DNA from: Herpetosiphonaceae bacterium
GTDB lineage: Bacteria > Chloroflexota > Chloroflexia > Chloroflexales > Kallotenuaceae
Direction of reading: 5' to 3'
Assembly: GCA_036374795.1 (NCBI GenBank)
Contig: DASUTC010000347.1
Location: forward strand, 124,001-188,000
DNA length: 64,000 nucleotides
This document shows, in pieces, positions 44,091 to 53,092 of the stretch. The notes under the pieces are model-generated. The model did no database searches. It was not told where the DNA came from and saw nothing but the letters and a program-made list of their open reading frames with translations. Made by a program: the position numbers and the translations under genes. How positions within the stretch are numbered: position 1 is the first letter of the stretch; every line of letters starts with the position of its first letter.

Positions 44091-47000
44091 TTATCCTCCG
44101 AACATATCAAGGACAAGATCGACAATCTCTCGGTAGCTATAGTTTTGGCCGCTGATCTCATCATGCACTTGGCGAATCTCGTCTTTGCTCAGCCGACGGC
44201 CTAATTTCCCCTCAGCCTCTTGAACAGCTCCTCGGAACTGCTTATTCTGAGCCTGATTATTACCTGGGGTTCCATTCCCCGCCATTTGCATGACGGTCCC
44301 TGCTGCTGCTGCCGCCGCTGCTGCCGCTGCTGCTTGGGCCGCTGCTGCTTGGGCCGCTGCTGCTATGGTTGCTGCTTGGGCCGCCGCTGCCGTCGCCGCT
44401 CCGGCTCCCGCTCCGCCACCTGCGCCAGCTGTCGCCGCTGCCAGACCTCCACCGCCCATTCCGCCAAGCAGTGCCGCAAGCCAAGGAGCCGCATACCATA
44501 CGAGGAGGGCTATCACGACGATAACTACCAAGATCGCAGCGGCGATCAGCAGGGCGCTGCCAATCCGGCTAAGCCAGTCTTGCCAGGATGAACGGGCGCT
44601 CAAACCGCTCACGTCTTCGTAGGCGATCGGGTTGTTGAGGGCGTAGGCATAGCGGTTTGTCGAGCCACTCTCGAAAGGGTTACCCGGCAGGGGATCAGCG
44701 GAGATGAACCGCCCAATCTGGGGATCGTACCAGCGCGCGTTCATGTAATATAGGCCGGTGGCGGAGTCGGCGTACTGGCCCATCCACTTGAGATCGTTGC
44801 TCTGGTTGCCGCTCTCGTCGGCCATACTACCGAACGCCTCGTAGCGGTAATTCGTGACCTTGCTGCCCTGCTGGTTGGTCATGCCAACCACGCTGCCCAG
44901 GCCATCGTACTCGTAGTAGCGGCCAACGGTATCCTGGTTGGTCGGCGGTGGCAGGAAGAGCTTGGCGATCAGACGTCCACCGGCATCGCTGATATACTCC
45001 TCGGCCTTGTTGCTGCTCCCATCGATCTCCAGCAAGTTACGCTGGCCGTCGAAGACGAAGAAGGTGCTGGTATTGCCCTGATAGCGGGCGATCCGGCGTC
45101 CGAGCGCATCGTAGCTGTAGCGCACGTCGTTCGCCTGCACCAGCCGGTTGTCGTAGTCGTACTGGTAGCTAGCTTTGGTAATGCCAAGCTGCGACTTGTT
45201 CAGTACGTTACCGTTCTTGTCATACTGAAAGCTATCGCTATTGGCCTTGAGCAGGCGATCAGCAGCGTCATAGGTGTAGTCAGTGCTCTGCGTTGACCAC
45301 TGATTCTGGGCCATGCGTCCGGTGGTCTGCTTGACGCGGTTGCCAACGGCATCGTAGGTGTAGTCGAACTGATCCAGTGCGCCAGTGCTGCCGCTGCGCG
45401 CCACTCGAGTCAGGCGGTTGAGCGCGTCGTAGCTATACGCGGTCACGATGCCATCATTGTCAGTCGCGGTTGCCTTGTTGCCGAGCTTATCGTAGGTGTA
45501 GCTGAACCGCGAATCGATCGTATCGCCGCGACCGTAGTTGGCAAGCTGGGTCAGGCGACCGAGGACATCGTAGGTCAGCGCCGTACGGGTGCTGTTGGGA
45601 TTGGTGATCGCCGTCACTAACCCGGTGGCATCATAAGCATACGCAGTTGTCCGTCCTTCGGGATCGGTCACTGCGGTATTGCGTCCGGCGCTGTCGTAGG
45701 TATAGCGGATCACTCGACCATACGGATCGGTCAGACTGGTGCGGCGTCCCGCAGCATCATAGCTGTAGCGCAGCGTGCGATTGCCTGGCTGGGTTTCACT
45801 GATAACCCGATCCAACGCATCGTACTGGTATGTGATCGCGCCCGCTGCACTAGTGACCGAGTTCATGCGTCCCAGGAGGTCATAGGTGAAGGTCGTGCTG
45901 GTGGCATTGGGATAGCGCATCTCGCGTAGCCGCCGCATGCTGTCGTAGCTGTACTGCGTGGTCGCGCCGTTGGCATCGGTGCGGCTTGCGAGATTACCAA
46001 TGCTGTCATAGCTATAGCGGGTGCTGTTGCCTAGGGGATCAGTTGTGCGCACCAATCGTCCGAGCAGGTCAAAGGCATTCACTGTGGCGTTGCCTTTGGC
46101 GTTGGTAAACTGCGTCATATTGCCGCGCGCATCGTAGGAATAGTACTGGGAGTTGCCGAGCGCATCGATCATGGTCGAGGGCCGGTTCAGCCGATCGTAG
46201 GCATAGGCAGTCACCTGGCCGTTGGCATCCACCTCTTGCAGGAGATTGCCCACGGCATCGTACTGGTAGCCGGTCTGGTTGCCTGCGGCATCGGTTTGAC
46301 GGGCCAGCCGGTTGAGCGCGTCGTACAGATAGCGGGTAGTCCCGCCTTTGGGATCGGTGACCGCGGTGCGGTTGCCCTCGGTATCATAGGCGAAGCGGGT
46401 GATGTTGCCGAGCGCATCAGTGATGCTGATCAGGCGGTTGGCGACATCATAGGCGAAGCGAGTGGTTGCACCAGCAGCGTCGGTAGCAGTCAGCCGCTGG
46501 CCCTGTCCATTGTAGGTATAGCTGAACCGCGAGCCGTCCGCCTGCGTTACCTGCGTGAGCTGGCCCATCGCATCGTAGCTCATGGCGTTGGTCTTCCCGG
46601 CGGGATCGGTCGCCCTGGTGATACGTCCAATCAGGTCATACGCCAGGGTCGTCTTCGCGCCGCTGGGATCGATAATCTCAGCTACGTTGCTAGTGGCGGT
46701 ATAGCCGAGCGTCGTTGCTGCTCCCGCCGGATCGACAATGCGCACCATGCGTCCATAGGCATCGTTCGTGTAGCGTGTGGTATTGCCGAGGGGATCGACC
46801 GTGACCGTCAAGTTGCCATTGGCGTCATAGGTCATCGTAGTTCGTGCGCCAGCCGCGTCCGTAGTGCTGGTCAAACGGCTATACACTGGGTCATAGGTAT
46901 TGGTAAGCACGTAGCCGAGCGCATCGGTGCTGGTCAGCAGATTGCCCTTGGCATCATAGGTCATGCTCGTGGTACGGCCCAGCGCATCGGTCGCCGAGGT

Positions 47001-48848
47001 CCGATTGACATCGCCGTCCCAGGTCCACGACTGCACGCCGCCCAGCGGATCGTCAAGCTGCGTCACCACGCCGTTGCCGCCCACAAAGTCGTAGTGGTAG
47101 GTGGTCACGTTGCCGCGCGAGTCGGTGGCACTCGTGCGTTTGTTGTCAACGTCGTAGGCCAGCGTGACCTTGTGGTTATCGCCCTCGTAGCTGAAGCTGA
47201 TCGCCCGGTCGTCGGCGTTGTAGCCGATGAAGCCGCGATACCCATCGGGATTGGTGATCACCGTCAGATTGTGGGTGCTGTCGTAAGCGTAGCGCACGGT
47301 CTTGCCGTCGGGATAGGTCACAACACTCAGGTTATCCCCGTCGTAGGTGTAGGCAAAGACCCGACCCGCCGGATCGGTCATCTGGGTGATCCGATTGTTG
47401 GCATCGTAGGTCAGTCGAGTCTGCCGACCCACGGTATCTTCGATCACGATCGGTCGGCGTGCCTCATCGTAGGTGATCGTGATCTGGTTGCCATTGGGAT
47501 CGGTGATCCGCTGCACCTTCCCACCGCTATCGAAGACCTTGGTTACGCCATGTTTGTCGCGGAGCGTAAAGCTGCCGTCGGCCAGCTTGGAGAGCGTGTC
47601 GTGGTTGCCAGCAGGCGGGGTGTAGCTGCCATCGGCAGTGCGGGTAAAGGTGTACTGCCCGCCCTGCTCATTGATTGCGACGATACTCCCATCGTCCTGC
47701 TCTCTGACCGCGATCGCGTAGCTATGCGCCCAGCCATAGCCAAACGCGCCGTTGGCCTCCGTGCGGCTGTTGTAGGTACGCACAAAGTCAATGTTGAGAC
47801 CGCGTCCAGTCAGATACAGGTCCTGATCCTGCGTGTAGAAGTTGCCGTTGGTCACGTTGATCGGGTCTACGCCTGCGGCGGTATTGCCGTCGTGACCGGA
47901 TGGCCCCTGATTTTGTGAATCTTCGCCGGGATCTGGTGGCGGAGGGGGGGGATCGTCTTCCCAGGCTTCCAGAATGCGCACGCTCTCGGCGTTCGCGCCC
48001 GGAATACTGAGCGGCGTGATCAGATTGGCGACCTGACCGCCAGTAATACTCACGGTGAACGGTTCCGTGCGCGTGTAGGTCGCAATGCCCTGGGCATCGG
48101 TCGTCAGCGTGATCGTCTCGGTGTAATTGCGGGCCGGGATGCCGAACTGCGCCTGGAGCGTTTTGTTTGCCAGTGGCTGTCCCGCGGTGTCCAGAAACTT
48201 GACCGACATCGAGACCGACATCGAGGTGCTATGGCTGGCATCGGATGGGATCGTCACGTTGGGGATAAACGCCGTTACCGATGAGCCGTGCAGGGCTTCG
48301 CTGCCGAAGGTGGCGCTCAACGGCTGGATCTGCCAGCTTCGCGTGGCGCTTTCGCTGACCTGACCGTCAAAGATCGGCGTGAAGGTTACGCTATCGGCGA
48401 CATTGGCGGTATACACGCCCGGCGCGGTCTCGACAAGCTGTCCATCGTAGCCCAGCAGCGGAATCTGGAGCCGGACTGCCGCGCCGGTCAGGGTGGTCAG
48501 TTGATCTTTGACCAGATAGATGCCGACTTTGGTGGTTCCGGAGAGGGTGGTTTCGCCAAGCGCAACGCTGCCGGTACGAATGCCGTCCAGGACGGCGGAG
48601 GTCGAGACCTGACCCGTGGCGGTGTTCAACACCGTCTGCTGGTTGTGGTCGGTGATCCGCAGGCTGGCCAGTTGGAAGTTATAGCCAATGGACGCATCGG
48701 GGATAATCACGGCGGCTTCAGCTCGTTGTGAAACCAGCAGCCCGCGCTTGTCGGCGAGATCCAGCCGCGAGCCGCTATACAGCAGCGACATCAGCAGCAG
48801 CAGATTGAGCCAAACCAACACGGCACGCTTCAATTGCCGTCGTAGCAT
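44091..48848 (-). CDS. Secreted RHS-repeat polymorphic toxin, 1585 aa
   Basis: Begins MLRRQLKRAVLVWLNLLLLM, a signal peptide or anchor. ATG at 48848 has GAAGGA eight bases upstream, although the frame is open to 48920. An N-terminal beta region with a Big-like domain (about 170-300) and a Pro-rich linker lead into a DUF6531-type segment (VDPINVTNGNFYTQDQDLYL, about 340) and a long YD/RHS shell. The RHS core boundary is ARWYDPQIGRFISADPLPG (near 1380). Behind it come a hydrophobic segment, a Gly/Ala-rich stretch and a terminal domain of about 50 residues with LGRRLSKDEIRQVHDEISG, typical in size and position for a polymorphic-toxin tip. Its activity is not recognised. The downstream gene is the likely immunity protein. 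Confidence 0.88.
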   Translation of the reverse strand: MLRRQLKRAVLVWLNLLLLMSLLYSGSRLDLADKRGLLVSQRAEAAVIIPDASIGYNFQLASLRITDHNQQTVLNTATGQVSTSAVLDGIRTGSVALGETTLSGTTKVGIYLVKDQLTTLTGAAVRLQIPLLGYDGQLVETAPGVYTANVADSVTFTPIFDGQVSESATRSWQIQPLSATFGSEALHGSSVTAFIPNVTIPSDASHSTSMSVSMSVKFLDTAGQPLANKTLQAQFGIPARNYTETITLTTDAQGIATYTRTEPFTVSITGGQVANLITPLSIPGANAESVRILEAWEDDPPPPPPDPGEDSQNQGPSGHDGNTAAGVDPINVTNGNFYTQDQDLYLTGRGLNIDFVRTYNSRTEANGAFGYGWAHSYAIAVREQDDGSIVAINEQGGQYTFTRTADGSYTPPAGNHDTLSKLADGSFTLRDKHGVTKVFDSGGKVQRITDPNGNQITITYDEARRPIVIEDTVGRQTRLTYDANNRITQMTDPAGRVFAYTYDGDNLSVVTYPDGKTVRYAYDSTHNLTVITNPDGYRGFIGYNADDRAISFSYEGDNHKVTLAYDVDNKRTSATDSRGNVTTYHYDFVGGNGVVTQLDDPLGGVQSWTWDGDVNRTSATDALGRTTSMTYDAKGNLLTSTDALGYVLTNTYDPVYSRLTSTTDAAGARTTMTYDANGNLTVTVDPLGNTTRYTNDAYGRMVRIVDPAGAATTLGYTATSNVAEIIDPSGAKTTLAYDLIGRITRATDPAGKTNAMSYDAMGQLTQVTQADGSRFSYTYNGQGQRLTATDAAGATTRFAYDVANRLISITDALGNITRFAYDTEGNRTAVTDPKGGTTRYLYDALNRLARQTDAAGNQTGYQYDAVGNLLQEVDANGQVTAYAYDRLNRPSTMIDALGNSQYYSYDARGNMTQFTNAKGNATVNAFDLLGRLVRTTDPLGNSTRYSYDSIGNLASRTDANGATTQYSYDSMRRLREMRYPNATSTTFTYDLLGRMNSVTSAAGAITYQYDALDRVISETQPGNRTLRYSYDAAGRRTSLTDPYGRVIRYTYDSAGRNTAVTDPEGRTTAYAYDATGLVTAITNPNSTRTALTYDVLGRLTQLANYGRGDTIDSRFSYTYDKLGNKATATDNDGIVTAYSYDALNRLTRVARSGSTGALDQFDYTYDAVGNRVKQTTGRMAQNQWSTQSTDYTYDAADRLLKANSDSFQYDKNGNVLNKSQLGITKASYQYDYDNRLVQANDVRYSYDALGRRIARYQGNTSTFFVFDGQRNLLEIDGSSNKAEEYISDAGGRLIAKLFLPPPTNQDTVGRYYEYDGLGSVVGMTNQQGSKVTNYRYEAFGSMADESGNQSNDLKWMGQYADSATGLYYMNARWYDPQIGRFISADPLPGNPFESGSTNRYAYALNNPIAYEDVSGLSARSSWQDWLSRIGSALLIAAAILVVIVVIALLVWYAAPWLAALLGGMGGGGLAAATAGAGGGAGAGAATAAAAQAATIAAAAQAAAAQAAAAAAAAAAAGTVMQMAGNGTPGNNQAQNKQFRGAVQEAEGKLGRRLSKDEIRQVHDEISGQNYSYREIVDLVLDMFGG

Positions 48849-49053
48849 GGGAGTTCCTTCTCTCGATTGACGTGACCGCTTGAGCCACGCGATCGATCGT
48901 GATCGCAGGTCAATCAGCATGGGTTTGGGGGGGTGCGAAACAGGCGAGCAGGGCTATTGGGCGAGGTTAGCACCTCAGCGCATAGGTCGTGGGCAACGTG
49001 GCACACGCGCTCCTTTCTACGCTATGGGTGAACACGTGAGTTTCCGCCACGGA

Positions 49054-49911
49054 TCAGCCGGAGCGGGGTGAGGAATCGTGGATCAGATGAGGACTGCCAG
49101 GATGGGACGCTGTGCTGCCACCGCTGGATCGCCGCTCGGCGCTACTCACCCAGCGCATGAGCAGCAGCGCGCCCGCGATCAGCACCACGCTCGCGGCGCT
49201 AAAGCCCAGCAGCGTCGAGGACGCGATCAGCTGTTCGCTCCACAAACGCGCCGACGGCAGATTGAAGATGATCGCACCCGGCAGTACCAGCGCCGCGATG
49301 TTCAAGGCAGGCGTCAGCATGCCGATCGCGAGCGACTCAAACGCGGGCAGCCCGTGGACGCGCCGCAAGCTCACGTAGGTCACCCAAGCCAGCCAGGTGG
49401 ACGTGAAGATCTGCCCCACCCCCAGCGCGGGCCGGAACTGCGGCGCGGCATCGAAGCGCACCAGTGGGAGCGGCACGAAGAAATACGCGAAGTTCGGCAG
49501 CACGGTGACCACATAAATGCCCAGCGCAATGCCGTACAGCCGCAGAAAATCGACCAGCCGACCCGTGCCGCCACAGAAGCGGCCCAGCAGATACGGCACC
49601 AGCGCGAAGCCAAACCAGCGCACATAGACCGCGAGCCAGTCGGCGAGCAGCAGCGGAACGGCTTTACCTGTAAACCAGGCGAGCAGCCGTCCACTGACCC
49701 ACATCGCCCAGAGTTGCTCGTCGTTGAGCAGCACGAGTACCCCATCCAGCACGCCACGCAGCAGGCTGATGATCGTCAAAAAGATCACGATCGACCCAAA
49801 GCGTGGTGGTGTGGTCAGCACGCGCTCGATTGTGCGGGCTGGACGGATCAGCAGGTGCAGAAACAAGCCAGTGGTGGTGGCGTTGAACGGGCGCATGCGA
49901 AACCCTGACAT
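49054..49911 (-). CDS. Yip1-like multi-pass membrane protein, 285 aa
   Basis: Hydrophobic protein with five or six predicted membrane helices, for example FGSIVIFLTIISLL, LYGIALGIYVVTVLP and FSAASVVLIAGALLL. The entry phrase LLIRPARTIERVLTTPPRFG resembles the start of bacterial Yip1-domain proteins. Its stop is about 200 bases before the RHS start, and it follows the subtilase gene by 15 bases on the same strand, so the two are likely co-transcribed. A weak AAAGAGAA precedes the ATG; Met6 is an alternative start. No catalytic residues are seen. A role in membrane organisation or export of its neighbours is only a guess. Confidence 0.7.
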   Translation of the reverse strand: MSGFRMRPFNATTTGLFLHLLIRPARTIERVLTTPPRFGSIVIFLTIISLLRGVLDGVLVLLNDEQLWAMWVSGRLLAWFTGKAVPLLLADWLAVYVRWFGFALVPYLLGRFCGGTGRLVDFLRLYGIALGIYVVTVLPNFAYFFVPLPLVRFDAAPQFRPALGVGQIFTSTWLAWVTYVSLRRVHGLPAFESLAIGMLTPALNIAALVLPGAIIFNLPSARLWSEQLIASSTLLGFSAASVVLIAGALLLMRWVSSAERRSSGGSTASHPGSPHLIHDSSPRSG

Positions 49912-49926
49912 ATTCGTGTTCTCTTT

Positions 49927-51672
49927 CTATCGAGTGAGTGAAAAGTTCACGCCACTGGTCGTCTGACCCGGATTGACGACCACGCCGGATTTGGTCTGGC
50001 TCTGGTAGCCACTGGCGCTTGCCGTCAGGGTGTAGGTTCCAGCGGGCAGGTTGGCGATCTGATAGATACCGTAGGCGTCGGTGGTCGCACTGCCGAGCAG
50101 CTCCGTTCCCTGGAGCGCCTGCACGGTCGCGCCTGCAACGGCTTTGCGCCCGCTCGTCACCTTACCGGTGACGGAGCCAACGCGCGTCAGCGCCACATCG
50201 ACAGGACCGCTTACCTGGGCGGTCTCAACCAGCACGCTGTTGCGCGTCTGCGGTGCGTAGCCCGCGAGCGTGATGCGAATGTCATAGGTTCCAGCGGGAA
50301 GGTACCGCAGGTTGTAGCTGCCATCGGCCTGGCTCAAGGTCGTCGCTCGCACCTGGCCTGCGTGCAACGCCTCGACCTGCGCATTGACCAGGGTCGCGCC
50401 GGTCACGCCATCGGTGACCATGCCGAGGACCGAGCCGGAGACGGCCCGTCCAAGATTGACCCGTCCATAGCCGGTGTACTGATCCCAGCCGGAGCTGTGG
50501 AGATCATCTGCCGAGCGTTCGATCATCGCGCGCACGGCGGCGCTGGAGCGGCTGGCGTCCTGCGCAATTACCAAGCCTGCTAGCCCGGAAACCACGGGCG
50601 TTGCCATCGACGTGCCGCTCTTGTAAGCATACGTCGAGCCTGCCGTATTTGACCAGACCGTGCTGTACACGTCCACGCCGGGCGCGGCGACCGACAGATA
50701 GGTGTTGTAGTTGGAGAAGGCAGCCCGCTGATCGCTGCTGGTCGTTGCGGCAATCGCCATCACGCCGGGAAGTGCCGCCGGATAAGTAGGAAAGTTCGTT
50801 CCGTCGTTACCCGCGGCGGCGATCAGGAGCGCGCCCCGGCTGGCAGCGTACGTGACCGCCTCCTGGAGGCCCTGCGACGAGGCCGAGCCGCCCAGACTCA
50901 GGTTGATCACCTGCGCGCCGTGGTCGGCAGCATAGAGGATGCCGGAGGCAACCGCGTCGTAGGTGCCGCTGCCATCCGCGCCCAGCACTTTGACCGGCAT
51001 GATCCGGCACAAAGGACACACCCCTGCGATGCCACGGGCATTGTTGGTCGCAGCGGCGGCGATCCCCGCGACATGGGTGCCATGTCCATGATTGTCCGTG
51101 GTGTCGGCGGTGTTGTAGCCGGGACTGAAGGAATCGTAGTTCCAGCCGGGAACCTGCTTCCCGCTGAGATCGGGATGATAGGGATCAACGCCGGTGTCGA
51201 TGACGGCGATGACCACGGCTGGATCGCCCTGCGCAAGATCCCAGCCCTGCGGCGCGTTGATCGTCGTCAGGCCCCATTGATTGGGATAGCCCGGATCGTC
51301 GGGAATGAGCTGCACCGTAGCAACGCTATTGGTTTCGGCGTAGGCCACGGCGGAATTGGCCCGCAGGCGGTGCAGGAGCGCCTGCTGATTCGTCGTGGGT
51401 GGAAAGCGTAGCACATGCACGCCGATGTGCAGGATCTCACGATCGCGCGTGCCATCATAGGCTGCAGCAAAGCGTTGGACGGCAGCGACGGTGTGAGGAG
51501 CGTGGAATTTGACGAGGATCTCGGAGCCGGAGTCAGCAGTGGGCGCATGACTGAACGCATCGGTCGTATTGCCGACCAAGCCGCAAACCACAAGCCACAG
51601 CGCGAGACCAGCCGCGAAGGGGCGTCGGTAACGCCGAGCCATCGCATCGAAAAGAGAACCCGTAGCAGGCAT
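49927..51672 (-). CDS. Secreted subtilisin-like serine protease (S8) with two CarboxypepD_reg-like domains, 581 aa
   Basis: Exported peptidase. A hydrophobic segment near residues 19-35 is a signal sequence, followed by an I9-like propeptide region (ILVKFHAPHTVAAVQRFAA). The S8 triad is complete: Asp in VIAVIDTGVDPYHPDLSG (about 160), His in NHGHGTHVAGIAAA (about 195) and Ser in SGTSMATPVVSGLAG (about 350), with the oxyanion Asn in AAAGNDG (about 290). Two carboxypeptidase-regulatory-like beta-sandwich domains end the protein (about 415-495 and 500-581). It probably degrades or matures extracellular proteins, perhaps its RHS neighbour; that link is inferred from co-orientation only. Confidence 0.9.
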   Translation of the reverse strand: MPATGSLFDAMARRYRRPFAAGLALWLVVCGLVGNTTDAFSHAPTADSGSEILVKFHAPHTVAAVQRFAAAYDGTRDREILHIGVHVLRFPPTTNQQALLHRLRANSAVAYAETNSVATVQLIPDDPGYPNQWGLTTINAPQGWDLAQGDPAVVIAVIDTGVDPYHPDLSGKQVPGWNYDSFSPGYNTADTTDNHGHGTHVAGIAAAATNNARGIAGVCPLCRIMPVKVLGADGSGTYDAVASGILYAADHGAQVINLSLGGSASSQGLQEAVTYAASRGALLIAAAGNDGTNFPTYPAALPGVMAIAATTSSDQRAAFSNYNTYLSVAAPGVDVYSTVWSNTAGSTYAYKSGTSMATPVVSGLAGLVIAQDASRSSAAVRAMIERSADDLHSSGWDQYTGYGRVNLGRAVSGSVLGMVTDGVTGATLVNAQVEALHAGQVRATTLSQADGSYNLRYLPAGTYDIRITLAGYAPQTRNSVLVETAQVSGPVDVALTRVGSVTGKVTSGRKAVAGATVQALQGTELLGSATTDAYGIYQIANLPAGTYTLTASASGYQSQTKSGVVVNPGQTTSGVNFSLTR

Positions 51673-51967
51673 AGCGATCCAAGCTTCTTTCTAAAAGACA
51701 GGCGAAGCAAACGACGCGCTCCAGCGGAGAACACCGGATGTAACCGAGCAGAGCGGACAGCAGCGAACAAGAGCCGCGCGAGCCGCGCTCATCATGGTAA
51801 ATACTGGTATAGGTGATGCTGGAAGAGTGTGGTAGTAGAGTGTTAGCGTGTGCATGCGAGGGGACAAATCCATGCCCGTGATGCGCAGCCGAATGATACC
51901 TGATCCGATCCCCGATTGTCAAGCCACGGCAAGCAGCAGATCCAGATCCCACACCATCCTAGTCCAG
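51673..51967. other. Intergenic leader of the subtilase gene
   Basis: About 295 bases between the receiver-domain gene and the subtilase, both on the minus strand. The sequence is less GC-rich than the genes and must hold the subtilase promoter on the minus strand, but no -35/-10 pair stands out. No gene or strong repeat is seen. Confidence 0.4.
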
Positions 51968-52339
51968 TCATGGACTGTTGGGTCTGTGCGCCGCCCGCAG
52001 CGCCGCTACGAGTTCTGCCTGCGGCGTCGTTTTGCATAGGTACCTCACCGCGCCCGCCCGCACACCGTCCAGCACCGCGCCATCGTCGCCGCCCGTGAAC
52101 AGGACGATCTGCACGTCGGGATAGGCAACTCGCATCCGTTTGGTCGTGGCGATCCCGTCCAGCAGCGGCATCTGCACATCCATGAGTACCACATCCGGCT
52201 GGATCTGCGCCACCACGTCCAGTGCCTCCAGGCCATTCCCAGCTTCGCCGACCACCTCGAGTTCGGGGTCCAAGGCCAGCAAGCAGCGGGTGATCCAGCG
52301 GAACTCAAGGTGATCATCGACGAGTACAACTCGAATCAT
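51968..52339 (-). CDS. Stand-alone response-regulator receiver domain, 123 aa
   Basis: A complete CheY-like receiver of the NarL type: acidic pair in VVLVDDHLEF, phosphoacceptor Asp in DVVLMDVQMPLLDG, the conserved Thr in IVLFTGGDD and Lys in VRYLCKTTPQ. The protein ends right after the receiver (ALRAAHRPNSP), with no LuxR-type DNA-binding domain, so it is either a single-domain regulator or a NarL protein that has lost its output half. ATG at 52339 opens directly on MIRVVLVDDH, as in the family. No histidine kinase lies nearby. It would be phosphorylated by a kinase encoded elsewhere. Confidence 0.8.
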   Translation of the reverse strand: MIRVVLVDDHLEFRWITRCLLALDPELEVVGEAGNGLEALDVVAQIQPDVVLMDVQMPLLDGIATTKRMRVAYPDVQIVLFTGGDDGAVLDGVRAGAVRYLCKTTPQAELVAALRAAHRPNSP

Positions 52340-52531
52340 CGCCGTCCTCTCACCGCAGGCGGATCTCTGCGCCCACCGCGTAGTCACGTTGCATGCGCCA
52401 GGCGCTAAGCCTGGAACGTACGAGAGCGGTCCCGATCCGTCAGGGATAGCACCTACCGAGCCAGACTGCTCTCACGCAGATGTGGGCAGCGGTGCCTGAT
52501 GCAGATCTGGCAGGGATCGTTCCCGTGTGTG

Positions 52532-52600
52532 TAGTAAACCAGATCGCTGCCGACGTTGGGGATCGGTGACCGATCCAAAAACCGATACTGTTAAGATCGC
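52532..52600 (+). promoter_or_regulatory. Diverged copy of the XRE-gene promoter/operator
   Basis: Aligns with 10242-10310: TAGTAAACCA, then TTGGGGATCGGT at the same distance, then CCGATCCAAAAACCGAT in place of GTGATCCAAAAAGTGATCC. The TATAAT box of the intact copy has become TTAAGAT. It sits upstream of the broken XRE remnant, so promoter and gene decayed together. Confidence 0.6.
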
Positions 52601-52764
52601 GTTAAATAGTAGGAACAGCCACCTGCCCAGCCAGGCGCACGTCCGGCGCTCGCGATTCGCCGTTGCATTGTGGGGGAAGCCGTGGGTGCCTACCGCAAGC
52701 CCTCGACGCTGGCAGGTATCGGTATCCTCAAGGTGTGCCGCAGGTACGTTCGTGAGAAGGTGCG

Positions 52765-52930
52765 ATGGAACACACGAGTCCCTGGGATCGGGGATTCGGC
52801 AGTGGCGGACAGCCCTGAATCTGACCCAAGCCCCCGTTGCTCACCACGTGGGCTGCGCGGTCGTTACAATCCGCACACGAGAGGTGGAGGTGCAGCGACC
52901 GCACGCTCAATCTCCAGCGCAGCCTCAACA
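52765..52930 (+). pseudogene. Frameshifted XRE-HTH remnant of an NB-ARC-TPR regulator
   Basis: ATG at 52765 opens MEHTS in one frame. The adjacent frame then reads SLGSGIRQWRTALNLTQAPV and HHVGCAVVTIR, matching LGAWVRRRRKALDLTQAALA and ERVGCAVVTIRKWE of the intact gene at 10388. A one-base shift and later divergence destroy it, and no NB-ARC or TPR part follows before the metallo-beta-lactamase gene at 53093. The rest of 52340-53092 shows no other gene. Confidence 0.75.
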
Positions 52931-53092
52931 GGGAGCGGTAGCGCGATCGTGCTGCCCAAGACCGATCCCACCAGCGATCGATTTCCGGCAGGCCGTACCC
53001 GTCGTGGAGAATGACCTCCAGCGGGGACTTGTCCAATCCGATGCTCCTCGGTACACTCTCTGCAACCGACACAGAAGGAGTACACCCCGGCT

